In this document: one piece after another, positions 11,116 through 20,824 of the stretch | Position numbering within the stretch: position 1 is the first letter of the stretch | Layout of the letters: each line of letters opens with the position of its first letter | Origin: Acanthamoeba sp. SK_2022b | Taxonomy: Eukaryota; Discosea; Longamoebia; Acanthamoebidae | Direction: 5' to 3' | DNA length: 64,000 bases | NCBI GenBank assembly: GCA_027943245.1 | Contig: JANDJZ010000080.1 | Coordinates: 62,001 to 126,000 of the forward strand | Program-made: the position numbers and the translations under genes | Notes under the pieces: model-generated | Told to the model about the DNA's origin: nothing | The model's input: the letters and a program-made list of their open reading frames with translations, nothing else | Databases searched by the model: none

Positions 11116-11964
11116 CTAGTCCGCCCGTGCCGTGCTGGTGACCACCGTCACCGGCAAGTCTTCGCAGTTCAGCAAGACGTACTGTGAGCCGGATCCGAAG
11201 ACCGATCTATGCAAACAAGTATCATCCCAGTCGTGAGCGCATCTGATAGGGGGCTTGGGTGGGGCAATGGAGTAAACCTTCTGAGGTCCGAGACGTTACG
11301 CCTGCGGCCGGTGATGATCCCTTGGGCTCCACGCAGCCTGTTTGTCAGCAGCGTACACGCGCGTAAGACGTTACTAGTAACTAGTTAAGGGACGTGCACG
11401 CCTTACCGAGCATAGGAGCACACGGCATCTCCAAAGGCGTCACCTCTCTGGTAATGGAAGTGCGTCATACCGCAGTCCCTCTATAGCACAGAGCAAACAT
11501 GAGCACACACTGGGTTTACTTGCTGCAGGCGTCAGTGATGACGTACGCCGTTCTCTTCGCATATGCGCTTGTATCGTCGAACAAAGCGGTCGTGTTCCTG
11601 CTGATTCTGGCGTGCTTCCTTATGGATCTCGAGCGCTGTCACAGGCAAAAGGGTGGGGTGAGGTGTGGCAAGCAGTGCCACTCTCGTGCCTGTCCCCAGA
11701 AGAACGTACAAGCCTTGTAGGGAATCTTTATCCCGTGTATCAGCATCAGCGCATGCTTCTTCGGCAGGTTGCGCATGGCATAGCGCAGAGCCTGATCGCT
11801 CTCCTCGCTACCGTCCACGCACACCAAAGTCATTGGCTGGCGAGGGCTGGATAAGACAGCCGGTGGTGAGTAGGTGAGCCAATAGGCAAAGGCCAGTCAT
11901 TATAGTCCAAGTAGAGGTACTGAGTGAAGTCAAAATCTTCTCTGGGTCCCGTGTGGAAGTCCAT
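11116..11964 (-). CDS. Universal stress protein (UspA domain)
   Basis: UspA-fold protein; such proteins bind ATP and accumulate under stress. Six exons join in phase. The first (start 11964, MDFHTGPREDFDFT) joins PRQPMTLVCVDGSEESDQAL at about 11840. Next come YAMRNLPKKHALMLIHG, SLEIHKEARQNQQEHDRF, DCGMTHFHYQRGDAFG, GAQGIITGRRRNVSDLRRS and finally VFGSGSQYVLLNCEDLPVTV, stopping at 11116. The beta-strand-1 signature VCVDGSEES and the GxxG plus GS-x-YVL nucleotide-binding end are both present (here ITGRRR, then GSGSQYVL). Length (about 160 aa) is normal for a single-domain Usp. Confidence 0.85.
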
Positions 11965-12224
11965 GTTGTGTAAAGTTGTGGTGAGGTGAAGTAAGGCTCA
12001 AGTCCACGCAAAGAGCGCCTTTTATCGCATCCTACACGCATGGGTCCGTAGTAGGCGTCAGGTGTTGCGTTGATCGCTGGGTCCTATTGGTTGACGCGCC
12101 GGCAAAGCTGGTAGATGAGTAGGAAAGGTTGGCCACCACCACAGGGAAACTGCGCGACAAGACAGATCCACACCCGCTCGATGATCACCTGTTTTTTTAT
12201 TTCATTTTATTTTGTTTTGCTTGT

Positions 12225-13813
12225 TCACTGGTGGTCGCCGTAGTCCACGCCCTGCAAGAAGAGGCCACTCGCGGGGGCCAGGAGGTTGGCCGGCGGGAAG
12301 GGCGTGCGCTGCGGGTCCTCCTCCAGCATGCGCCAGATGTCGGACTCGTCCCACTCGCCCTGGCCCACCTTCACCAGCGCGCCCACCATGTAGCGCACCT
12401 GTGCCGGTTTTTCTCGAATTTGTTAGCGACAAATGAACGAGCCTTGCGTTGATTGCAGTTCTGTGGAGTTGTGAACCTGATGGTACATGAACGCCCGAGA
12501 CTGGAGAGACACTTGGTAAAAGCGATGCTGATCACTACGCGTGGCGAGGTGGGGGTGAGGTGTTGACGTTGACACAGGTTGAAGCGGAACAGCGGGTCGA
12601 GGTGATGTGAGCTTACCTAGGGAGGACGCTGAAGTGTTTTGGCACCTCTTCTACCCTGGCCAAGTCAATTGTTCGAATCGGCGCCTTTGTGTACTAAGTA
12701 CACGCGTTCGATGAGATGCCCATGGCACACAATGAAAAAAACGATAAGAGGAGAAGATTGCGTTGGCCGTACCGTGTCGCCGTCCTTGCCGAAGCACGAG
12801 AAGTCGTGCGTCCCTTGAAATATGCCACAAACTCGCTGCGCGCTGCCGTGTGAGTTGCGTGAGCTTGGGGAAGCGATACGCGACCGTGTACCTGCATCGC
12901 GTCAATGTCCAACGGCCCGCGGCAGTGCCAACTGTGTGTCGCAAGAGGTGAGCATTATCATCGCCTGCGGAGGCCACCTCCAACCATAAAACAAGAGCTT
13001 CTGACCTGGTGTCTTTCTCGAATAAAAGAGAGACTCGGGTGTCGTTGCTGGCCACGAGCCGATAGAGGTAAGACCTGCTCCGTGCAGAGAGGCGGGCATC
13101 CCACCCTTGGTCCTTCAGGTCCACTCGCGTGACCACGATCGGGTGCTCTACGTCAAGAAAGGAGACGACACGTCAGGTGAGCACGGCTCACCTCGGGGCC
13201 GGCAATGTTGTAGAGACCTCTGAGGTGGTAGTTAAGCCCATTCTGGAGTTCAGACTCTTGGAACGGAGGAGCATCGTTTTCTACACGTGGGCGCGACAGT
13301 CAGACACGATGCAGGAATGTCAGACAGCGAATGAAACGCTTACCGCATCGAGCACCCACCTGCAAGCGATGGCGTTGCCTTGTTATTCTTCTTGTTTAGC
13401 GACCTCAAGAGGTCAACCTGGGCTACGTTGGCCAACGCGTGGACGCCCTTGTTGGACGATCAGTCAGAAGAGAGAGAGAGAGAGAAGCGGTAATCATCAA
13501 CAAACCATCGCGGCACAGCGCTACCTTGTCCGTCTGCGAGGCAATGCAGATGGGGAAGCGCACGCCGCACAGCTTGCCGATCGCGTCCTGCCTTTTGGGG
13601 TGAGTGCGCTCATGCGCTCGCGAGCACACTCAAGCCTGCAGTACCTCAATCACGGAGCATATGGACGGTAGGTGGGCTTCCCGGTGCGAAGCCCACCCGC
13701 TGTAGGGTGTGCCTTTGTATTGTAGCGTCTGGCATAAACATGGGGCAACTCTTCAGTTTAAAGATTAATCGAATAAGCCCAGACGCTGAAAGTACCAGTT
13801 TGTATCGTTGCAT
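12225..13813 (-). CDS. tRNA pseudouridine synthase, TruA family
   Basis: Converts uridine to pseudouridine in tRNA. The start at 13813 gives MQRYKL, spliced to TLQYKGTPYSGWASH, the normal N-terminal strand of the family. The catalytic region reads ASQTD then, across an intron, KGVHALANVAQVDLLRSL. This keeps the essential Asp of the GRTDxGVHA motif, although the first two residues of that motif differ. Later exons give ARSRSYLYRLVAS and the C-terminal RYMVGALVKVGQGEW and APASGLFLQGVDYGDHQ. At least six introns. Its start lies 97 bp from the divergent helicase start, implying a shared promoter region. Confidence 0.87.
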
Positions 13814-13910
13814 GGTGAGTGATGTGCCAAACTCCTTATGATGTTTTTTCGCTGCTATCTTCTGCACTCTGATTTTCTGCTTGTTTTGCTTTTCTTTTTC
13901 AAGCGGAGAG
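13814..13910. promoter_or_regulatory. Short divergent intergenic region (TruA / helicase)
   Basis: Only 97 bp separate the ATG of the minus-strand pseudouridine synthase from the ATG of the plus-strand RNA helicase. It is AT- and T-rich compared with the flanking exons. It must hold both 5' UTRs and probably a bidirectional promoter (inference), linking a tRNA-modifying enzyme with a putative RNA helicase. Confidence 0.5.
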
Positions 13911-15817
13911 ATGCTGCGACTGGGTGCCCGCGACGTCACGCTGAGGCGTGGGCCGCTCCTTCACACGCCGTCATGGAGCGGATTTCGCAGTGGTCATGCT
14001 GTTCCGTTGCTGCCGTCTCCGCTACGATCAGATTTTGTGATTTCGAGCCCATTTCTCACTTCGACGAAGATGTTGGGCCGATCTGAGGCGAGATCCGATC
14101 GATTGAGACGATTGGGCAACCCTGCAGGTCGTGACAAGAAAGTTCAACAGCCCAGGCGACGTTCCCAAGATGGCAACGAGGATCCGTTGCTGGAGGACAT
14201 GCGGCAGAAGCAGAAGCAGGTGCAGAGCGAGATCCAACGACTGCGCGAAGTTGCACGGGGCAGCAGCAAGGGCGCGAAGCAGCCGGGGAAGGAGGCAGAG
14301 CTGGAGGACGGGCTGGCCAAGCGCACCAAGCCGGTGTTGTCTGTCAAGGAGGTGCGAGCCAAGTACGAGCTGGGCAAGGAGCTGTTGAAGAAGCAGAAGG
14401 CGGCCAAGGAGGCGAAGATGAAGAAGTCGAAACGGCAGCCCAGGTTCTCCGACCTCGGCCTCATCCCTCCGCTCCTGCAGGCCGTCAAAGACAAGGGTTG
14501 GCAGGTAATCATCACACAGCTTGTCATGCCACACACACACACATGACACACAAACACACACATGTGGAGGAAGCAAGCGTGTGCATAGGTAAGCTCACTC
14601 CCGTTCGCTCATATCAGGTCCCGACCGACATTCAGCAGCGAGCCACCAAGCTCGTCCTTCGTGGTCTCAATGTACGTGGTCCATGTTGTGATCGCAACGC
14701 TGCCTTAACAGTTTCCCCTGCTCTCTACAACTCCTGTAGGTCGTGTGCTCGTCGCAAACGGGCACCGGCAAGACTGGGGCCTTCATGCTGCCGCTGCTGC
14801 AGAGGTGCGCTTCCTCTCGTTCGCGGGGCTCTCTCATGCAGCGCGAGCGCTCATATCTGGCGATGTGGCGTACAGAGTGTACAAGCGCAAGCAGGACGAC
14901 GAGCGGATGGGCATTTCGCGGGCCCACGGCCAGCCCCTCATGCTCGCCGTGACGCCCACTCGAGAGCTGGCCGAGCAGCTCGTCAACGAGGTTCGCCCCC
15001 ACAAACGACAACCCTGCCTCAACTCTCTTTAGCTCACAGCCGTTGCACGCAGGCACGGGCCTTGGCTCAGCACCTGTCGCCTCCGCTGAACATCCTCGAG
15101 GTCTATGGCGGGGCCGACAATCACTTCCAAGTACTTTCTCCCCTAAGCCCATCCCATTTACCGCTCACTCGCGTAACACCAGCTTTGGTAATAACAATTG
15201 CGCACAAGGTCAAAGCCTTGAAGACGAAGACAGTGGACATACTGGTCGCCACGCCGGGCCGCCTGCTGCACTACCTCAAGCAAGGCGAGGCCGGCCTGGA
15301 TAAGCCCGAACAGACCGTGTTTGCTGGTATGCGCCTTGTCACCTTTTGGCAGCAGGCCCGTGGGGCGACATTGAGAGCGGAGGTGCACGATCGCCACAAC
15401 TTGACCGTGGCTCCCAGATGAAGGTTGGGGAGATGAAGATGACGCTGACACCGACGACGATGAGGATGATGAGGACGAGGAATACGAAGACGATGATGAA
15501 GAAGACGAGGCTCTCGCAACTTCGACTCTCAGGAACGCTGCAAAGGGGCGAAATAAGCGCGAGCATCTGCTGTCTCAGAAGATGAGCGCCGAGCATCTGG
15601 CCGCCCAGTCAGCCGACGGCAGCGGCAATGGGAGCAGCGGCAGCAGCGACAAGAAGTGGCAAGCGACGTCGGGCGGCCTGGTGGATCTGGGCTTCGTCGA
15701 CAGCCTGGTCCTGGACGAGTGCGACAAGATGCTCGAGATGGGCTTCTTCCCGGCCATCAAGCAGCTTTACCACCTGCTTCCCAAGCCCAAGAAGCTCCTC
15801 CGTGGAGGTACGCCACC

Positions 15818-15885
<68 letters not shown>

Positions 15886-16231
15886 CTACAGTTCAACTGA
15901 TCACCGCATGCAGGCAAGAAGAAGGGCGATATGCAAACGTGTCTCTTTTCGGCCACCCTGTCGCCGCGCCTTGAGGACATCATCTCTCGGTTCTCGCCCC
16001 GGAGCCAGCTCCTCAACCTCAACGCCGACCTGCAGCCTCCGCCTCAGGGTCAGTCCTTCATCTTTCCCTGCGCGTGTCGTAGAGCGCAAAATGCTGGAAG
16101 CGTCCACATCCCTAACCTCCCGTATCCCTGCCACAGTCAAGCATCTGGTGTTCCCCGTGAGCAACCGACGCAAGCGCGCGCTGCTCACCTACTTCTTGAA
16201 GCGAAAAGGCAGCCCATTCATGAAGGTTTGT

Positions 16232-16303
<72 letters not shown>

Positions 16304-17632
16304 CGTGAGTGACTCTGGTAGTACTTACTTACACGACCCACTCGCACTTGCATAATTGCAGAACCAAAAGGCGCTGGTCTTCTGCCGCACGAAGCAGAGA
16401 GCCGAGCGACTGGCGCAGACTCTGGAAGAGGACGGATTCAAGGCGCTGCCCATTCACAAGGGCCTCACAGTTTCTCAGCGGCGTAACGCCATCCAGATGT
16501 TCCGCGACGGGCAAGTGCAGTTACTGTGCAGCACCGAAGTTATGGCTCGAGGAATCGACATTCCCGACCTGCCGTTTGTGGTCAACTTCGACGTGCCTCC
16601 GCGAGGTACGCAGCGCTCGCCACCCTGCACCGCGTGTTCGCAGTTGCAGTTTGTGGCAAACTCGAGCGCTCAACCTAGGCGTGTGTTGTTCGTGCAGGCG
16701 AGGACTACGTGCACCGAACTGGGCGTACAGGCCGAGCGGGGAACGCCGGCACGGCGATCAACTTCGTCGCCACCTCGCCCTACACCCTCAAGCTGGGCGG
16801 AAGGTTCCGCGTCGCTTTCTCACCCAATGTTTGTCGAGCTTTTCTTACCCCTCCTCTCTTCTCGCGTGGCGACAGAGTGTGCGAAATCAATGAGCAGCAC
16901 TATCTCAAGGACATCGCAAATTTCCTTGACGCCAGATCGTTGGAGATCCGCAAGATTCCTGGTGCGTGGCAGCCCCCAACCTAACGAACATGAACCACAC
17001 CTCTAAAATGTCTCGTTGATTATGTCACGTACGACATATTTTTCTTATTTTTCTTTTTCTATCCCACGTTTGTCTCAGGCCCGTGGAAGGATGACCCAAT
17101 CGATGTCACGCAAGACCCGGAGGCTCTTAAGCAGAAGCAAATGCGTGAGGAGGGCGTACTCACTTTGCTCAAGAGGAAGGACCTCGTTGGCAAGATCCAA
17201 GATATCGAGGTACTTCTCGTTGTTAAAATCAATCTTGGTGTTTCTCGTTCTTACTTCGCATCTTGCTTCTACCAGAACAACAAGCGGCTTTCGCTGTACG
17301 AAAAGATGAAGCTCAAGGTGAGCATTAAGAACGCGCTGAGCGAGAAGCGAAAGAAGGAAAGGCGCAAGGTGGGCCTCAGCGATGACGATGCCATAAACGC
17401 GGACACCAAGCAGAAGAAGTCGGCCGATGGCAGCTCTCTGCTGCCTTCGCTGCGCAACTTCAAGGAGGGCCGCTACGAGCACCTCGTCGCCGAGTTTGAC
17501 AAGAAGAAGGCACGCAAGGCCGGCGTGGCCGTCGAAGAGCCCGACAAGATCGAACAGAAGCGGCAGCGGAGGAGGAAGCTTCGCAAGGCCGTGCGACACA
17601 TGGAGCATCGCGGCGTCTTTGACAAGCAATAG
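13911..17632 (+). CDS. DECD-box ATP-dependent RNA helicase
   Basis: SF2 RNA helicase. After a lysine/glutamine-rich N-terminal coiled region (14170-14440) come RFSDLGLIPPLLQAV, motif Q region VPTDIQQRATKLVL, motif I SSQTGTGKTGAF, Ia TPTRELAEQ, Ib ATPGRLLHYL, motif II as DECD (VLDECDKMLEMGFFP), motif III SATLS, motif IV ALVFCRTKQ, motif V STEVMARGIDIPD and motif VI HRTGRTGRAG. A roughly 100-residue insert lies between Ib and II, containing a run of Asp/Glu at about 15420-15520. The C-terminus is basic and coiled, ending GVFDKQ, typical of nucleolar ribosome-biogenesis helicases (inference). The start is the first in-frame ATG; a later Met at 14070 is an alternative, and the first 50 residues could be a targeting peptide. 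Two introns carry long GT tracts. Confidence 0.92.
15822..15882. repeat. (GT)n microsatellite in helicase intron
   Basis: About 30 TG units fill most of the intron following the exon that ends LPKPKKLLRG, starting a few bases after the splice donor. Confidence 0.9.
16234..16300. repeat. (GT)n microsatellite in the next-but-one helicase intron
   Basis: About 33 TG units begin some eight bases after the exon end FMK and precede a pyrimidine-poor remainder of the intron. It is the second such tract in this gene. Confidence 0.9.
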
Positions 17633-17742
17633 AACTATCATGGTGTTGCTCTCTCCCTCTCCCAGGCAATGTTTGTTCAAAACAATCTATTTTCAATTCA
17701 ATCAAAACCACTGTAGCGCCAGGAGAGGCTGCGAGGACATCA

Positions 17743-18099
17743 TCACAGCATCCAGAACGGGTGGACGGAGCATGCCGATGAGGTGGTGATGACGGGGTAG
17801 TAGGTAACCTGCTGCTGGACGGCCTGTGGTTTGATAAGGGGAGAGGAGAGGAAATTAAGTGTGCGGCCCACTTGATACTTGGCGATCGAGTAGCGCACCT
17901 GGGTCGATGCAACGACAGCAACTGGCGTGGCGGCAACTTGCTGCTTCTCGACCGTAACCGTTGTTGCTGTTGGGTTAAGACAAGAGTGAGAGGTGAAGGG
18001 TGCACGTGAGCGCGCATGTTAAGCTGTAGACGTACAGCCGCTCTGCGCCATCGAAAAGGCGAGGAGGCCCAGGAAAACAATGGCAAGCAATCCTTTCAT
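17743..18099 (-). CDS. Small secreted protein of unknown function
   Basis: About 79 aa from three exons. The start at 18099 reads MKGLLAIVFLGLLAFSMAQS, a clear signal peptide with a cleavage site after SMA. Exon two gives TTVTVEKQQVAATPVAVVAS and TQVRYSIAKYQ, and exon three AVQQQVTYYPVITTSSACSV ending FWML. The mature peptide is rich in Val, Thr and Gln with few charges, suggesting a small extended or beta-structured extracellular or vesicle-lumen protein. No family is recognised. Its stop lies 110 bp from the convergent helicase stop. Confidence 0.6.
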
Positions 18100-18350
18100 G
18101 TTTATGGTGGTGCGTGTGTTGGATGGGGTGGCTGGAATGGAGGTTGGTGTGATGAAATGGACTCGCACTCCGTTTTACTTGAGCGCCATCTAAAGGGAAA
18201 CTCTTTAATGGTCGATGGCTGGCTGAAATGCAGTCGAAAGGGAGGCCACTCGACACTCCGATCATTCAGGGCCCTGCACTCAGGCCCTGTCCTGCCGAGG
18301 TGCGTCATTTCCTCAGAGAAAAGAGAAAAGAAAAAGTCTAACCCAAAGCC

Positions 18351-19339
18351 ATGGAGGGGCGAAGGACGGCTTTGATAAGTTCTGGTGTAGTTTTGCTCCT
18401 CCTGTGCACGAGTCTAGTGCTTCGGGTTCACGCGACCAATGACTGTACGTCCGCGGACTACCCCCCCCCAAACATTCGAATGTTTGAATCAACTTAAGTT
18501 GTTCGGGCCGCAGGCCCTTATGTACGGGAGGACGGCACGGTGACCACGGAGGACCACCCTGAAGTGGCTCACAAGCCCCACGCTCACACAGCGCAGCAAA
18601 AGGAGGTAAACCATTATTGAAAGGGCACGGGGATAAGGTAGCTCAAAAGCCTGTGTTGCGGCAGAACATTGGGGTGAAGGTGACCCAACGACTACAGCAG
18701 GCGAAGGCCGCGCTCAGGCATTGGCTCGTTGAGAATGACGTGACCCTCAAGTGCTCCTTCGCTCTCTCCTTGTTCTTGTTCAGCCGTTGTTACATCACCA
18801 CCCACACTGGCCTCTTGGTGTGACAGAGCTGAGTTGGTACGCGAGGCGTTCAATGCGTGCAGGGAAGCCGATACGCTAGCCAACCATCTGCTCGAGACGC
18901 TCGTACGAAAGCATCAGACTGTTGGCTGTATGCGGGTGCGTGCTCTTGCCTCTGTGGGATCTCTTCCCATCTCTGCATCCATGCCTTGACCCACCACTCT
19001 CTTTGCACATTTGCCAGCTCTGCATGGCGATGATGGAGGCCGAGAAGCCCGAGGGCGAGCGAGATGAGAGCCGTGTGGCTGATCTCATCAAGTATGTGTC
19101 GGACCTCTTGTTGGACAGGCTGGCTTGTTGCCAAGCAGAGGCTTATACGCTTGATGGTGATGAGCAGGTTCGGCAAGAAGGCATTGGAGGACATGAAGCC
19201 CCACGACGACGACCTCGGCCTGCGCGCTATCATTCCACAGGTGGCGGACCACTTCCTTGTCGCACATGAGCGCAGAAGAACCGAAGAGGCCAAGGCCAAA
19301 CAGGGGCCAGCGAACAGAGGAGGCGCCGATCCATCGTAG
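18351..19339 (+). CDS. Membrane-anchored or secreted helical protein, unknown
   Basis: The start at 18351 reads MEGRRTALISSGVVLLLLCT, a signal peptide or N-terminal anchor. Following exons give PYVREDGTVTTEDHPEVAHK, NIGVKVTQRLQQAKAALRHW, AELVREAFNACREADTLANH, LCMAMMEAEKPEGERDESRV, FGKKALEDMKPHDDDLGLRA and VADHFLVAHERRRTEEAKAK, stopping at 19339. The body is amphipathic and probably all-helical, with several spaced cysteines. Joins are in phase with GT-AG sites. The family is unrecognised. It is divergent from the small secreted gene, with 251 bp between starts. Confidence 0.6.
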
Positions 19340-19465
19340 CGCATCACAGGAAAGGCAAGCTTACGTAATCGGTCGTTCCTTTTCTTCGACAAGGGCGCGC
19401 TGGGGCTCGTCCCAGCCAACCCAATCACGACCAAACAAACCGCGCGAAGGAGGACGACGAACTCG

Positions 19466-19690
19466 ATGGTGTTCTTCAGCCACGTTTCAGGTCTCAAACT
19501 CCCTGCCTGCTGTTACCGGTGTACTGGTCGTGGTCCAATCAGCAGGGAGAATCATAAGGATTGCCCAATCAGAGAGCGCGAGGCTGACATACCTGCCGAA
19601 ATCGTCCGCAGAATCCACCGGGACGGGCTGAGTCGAAGCGCCAGTGATGGACATCTCCTCCCCCTACTCTCGACATGTCTTGACCCGTAG
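19466..19690 (+). CDS. Possible small Cys-containing ORF
   Basis: An ATG-initiated 74-residue frame contains CCYRCTGRGPISRENHKDC, a cysteine/histidine spacing reminiscent of a zinc knuckle but not matching the canonical CX2CX4HX4C. No introns are needed. It could be a separate small gene, a 5' exon of the following HSP20 gene, or chance. Weak. Confidence 0.25.
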   Translation: MVFFSHVSGLKLPACCYRCTGRGPISRENHKDCPIREREADIPAEIVRRIHRDGLSRSASDGHLLPLLSTCLDP

Positions 19691-19775
19691 AAAGCACACG
19701 ACAGCCACACAGCCTGTTACGGGCACACGCAGAAGACCATTCTCATCCCTACACAGACAAGAGCACTGAACTGAG

Positions 19776-20720
19776 ATGGCGTGGTGGCGTCGGCACTCGG
19801 ACGGCGGCGTCTCGTCGACCGAGGGGCAGCTGAGGGCAGAGATGGACATGCGAGGGCAAGGCTATTCCTTGCACGATGAGCTTCCACCTACCAGCGAAGG
19901 GGATGGCTGCGCTTGGAAGATCGATCTGCAGCGGGGGGAAGGAGGTAGGCGTGTAGGACGCAAGCGAGAGTCTGGCATGTTCCGCAGTGGATGGGGCGGA
20001 GGCTGGGGTGCGGCCTTTGGAGCTCAGACTTCTCTGTCGCCTCCAGGTGCCTCCAGCTACAATTTGCTACAACCTTGTACGTGAAGAAGGTAACAAGCGA
20101 GGGGGGGTGGCTACAGACGCAGCAGAGCGGATGGAGAAGCAGAGGTGGGGCAAGCTGCCCGACATAGAGCGTGTACGGGCCAACCCTAACATCAACCACG
20201 ACAAGATGTGGCGCCCAAGGTAGACTCCTCAACTGCGTGTATCGGCCATGTTGTGTCGAGCCTCCTGAGTCTCTCGGTTAGGTGTGACATCTTTCAGGAG
20301 GACGCCTCGCATCTAAGGGTGGAGATAGAGCTGCCCTCCATCCCCAAGTACGCACACATTATGCCACATGAGGATTATCAAAAGCACGATAGCTCATCGT
20401 TCGCCACCACAAGGGAGGACATCAGCCTTACGCTGAAGGACAATGTAATGGTCATCGCCGCGCTTAAACCACAGACAGGAGAGGAGGAGCACGGGGTATA
20501 CTACCAGAAGGAACGCAACTTTGGACGCTTCTACCGTAAGGTACATCCTCATCCCGCTTCCGTTTCTGTAGGAGAATATCCAGCTGATGGCCGTGGCCAG
20601 ATACCGCTTCCCGTCCCGGTTGACCCCAAGTCGGCCAAGACGGAACTGGAGGCAGGTCTGTTGAAGGTCCATCTCAAGATCAAGGATATCACCCGCTCTC
20701 GCTTGGACGAGGACATGTAG
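19776..20720 (+). CDS. HSP20 / alpha-crystallin small heat shock protein
   Basis: Small heat shock chaperone. Five or six exons join in phase: MAWWRRHSDGGVSSTEGQLR from 19776, then ATICYNLVREE, AERMEKQRWGKLPDIERVRA and NPNINHDKMWRPR. The crystallin domain follows as CDIFQEDASHLRVEIELPSI, DISLTLKDNVMVIAAL, YYQKERNFGRFYRK and, after an intron, IPLPVPVDPKSAKTELEAGL and LKVHLKIKD, stopping at 20720. The terminal strand pattern (F-R-K, hydrophobic-P, then aliphatic A/E-x-G-L-L-x-V) is the hallmark of the fold. No IXI tail motif is seen. Another crystallin-like segment occurs about 4 kb downstream on the other strand. Confidence 0.8.
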
Positions 20721-20824
20721 ACGCATGAGAGACAGGTGTCAGCACTGTTTCGCCGAAACAAAAGAAATACAAAAATAAATGAAATGAAAATCACACAAGA
20801 GGACGTACAAAGCGGTTTGTAGAG

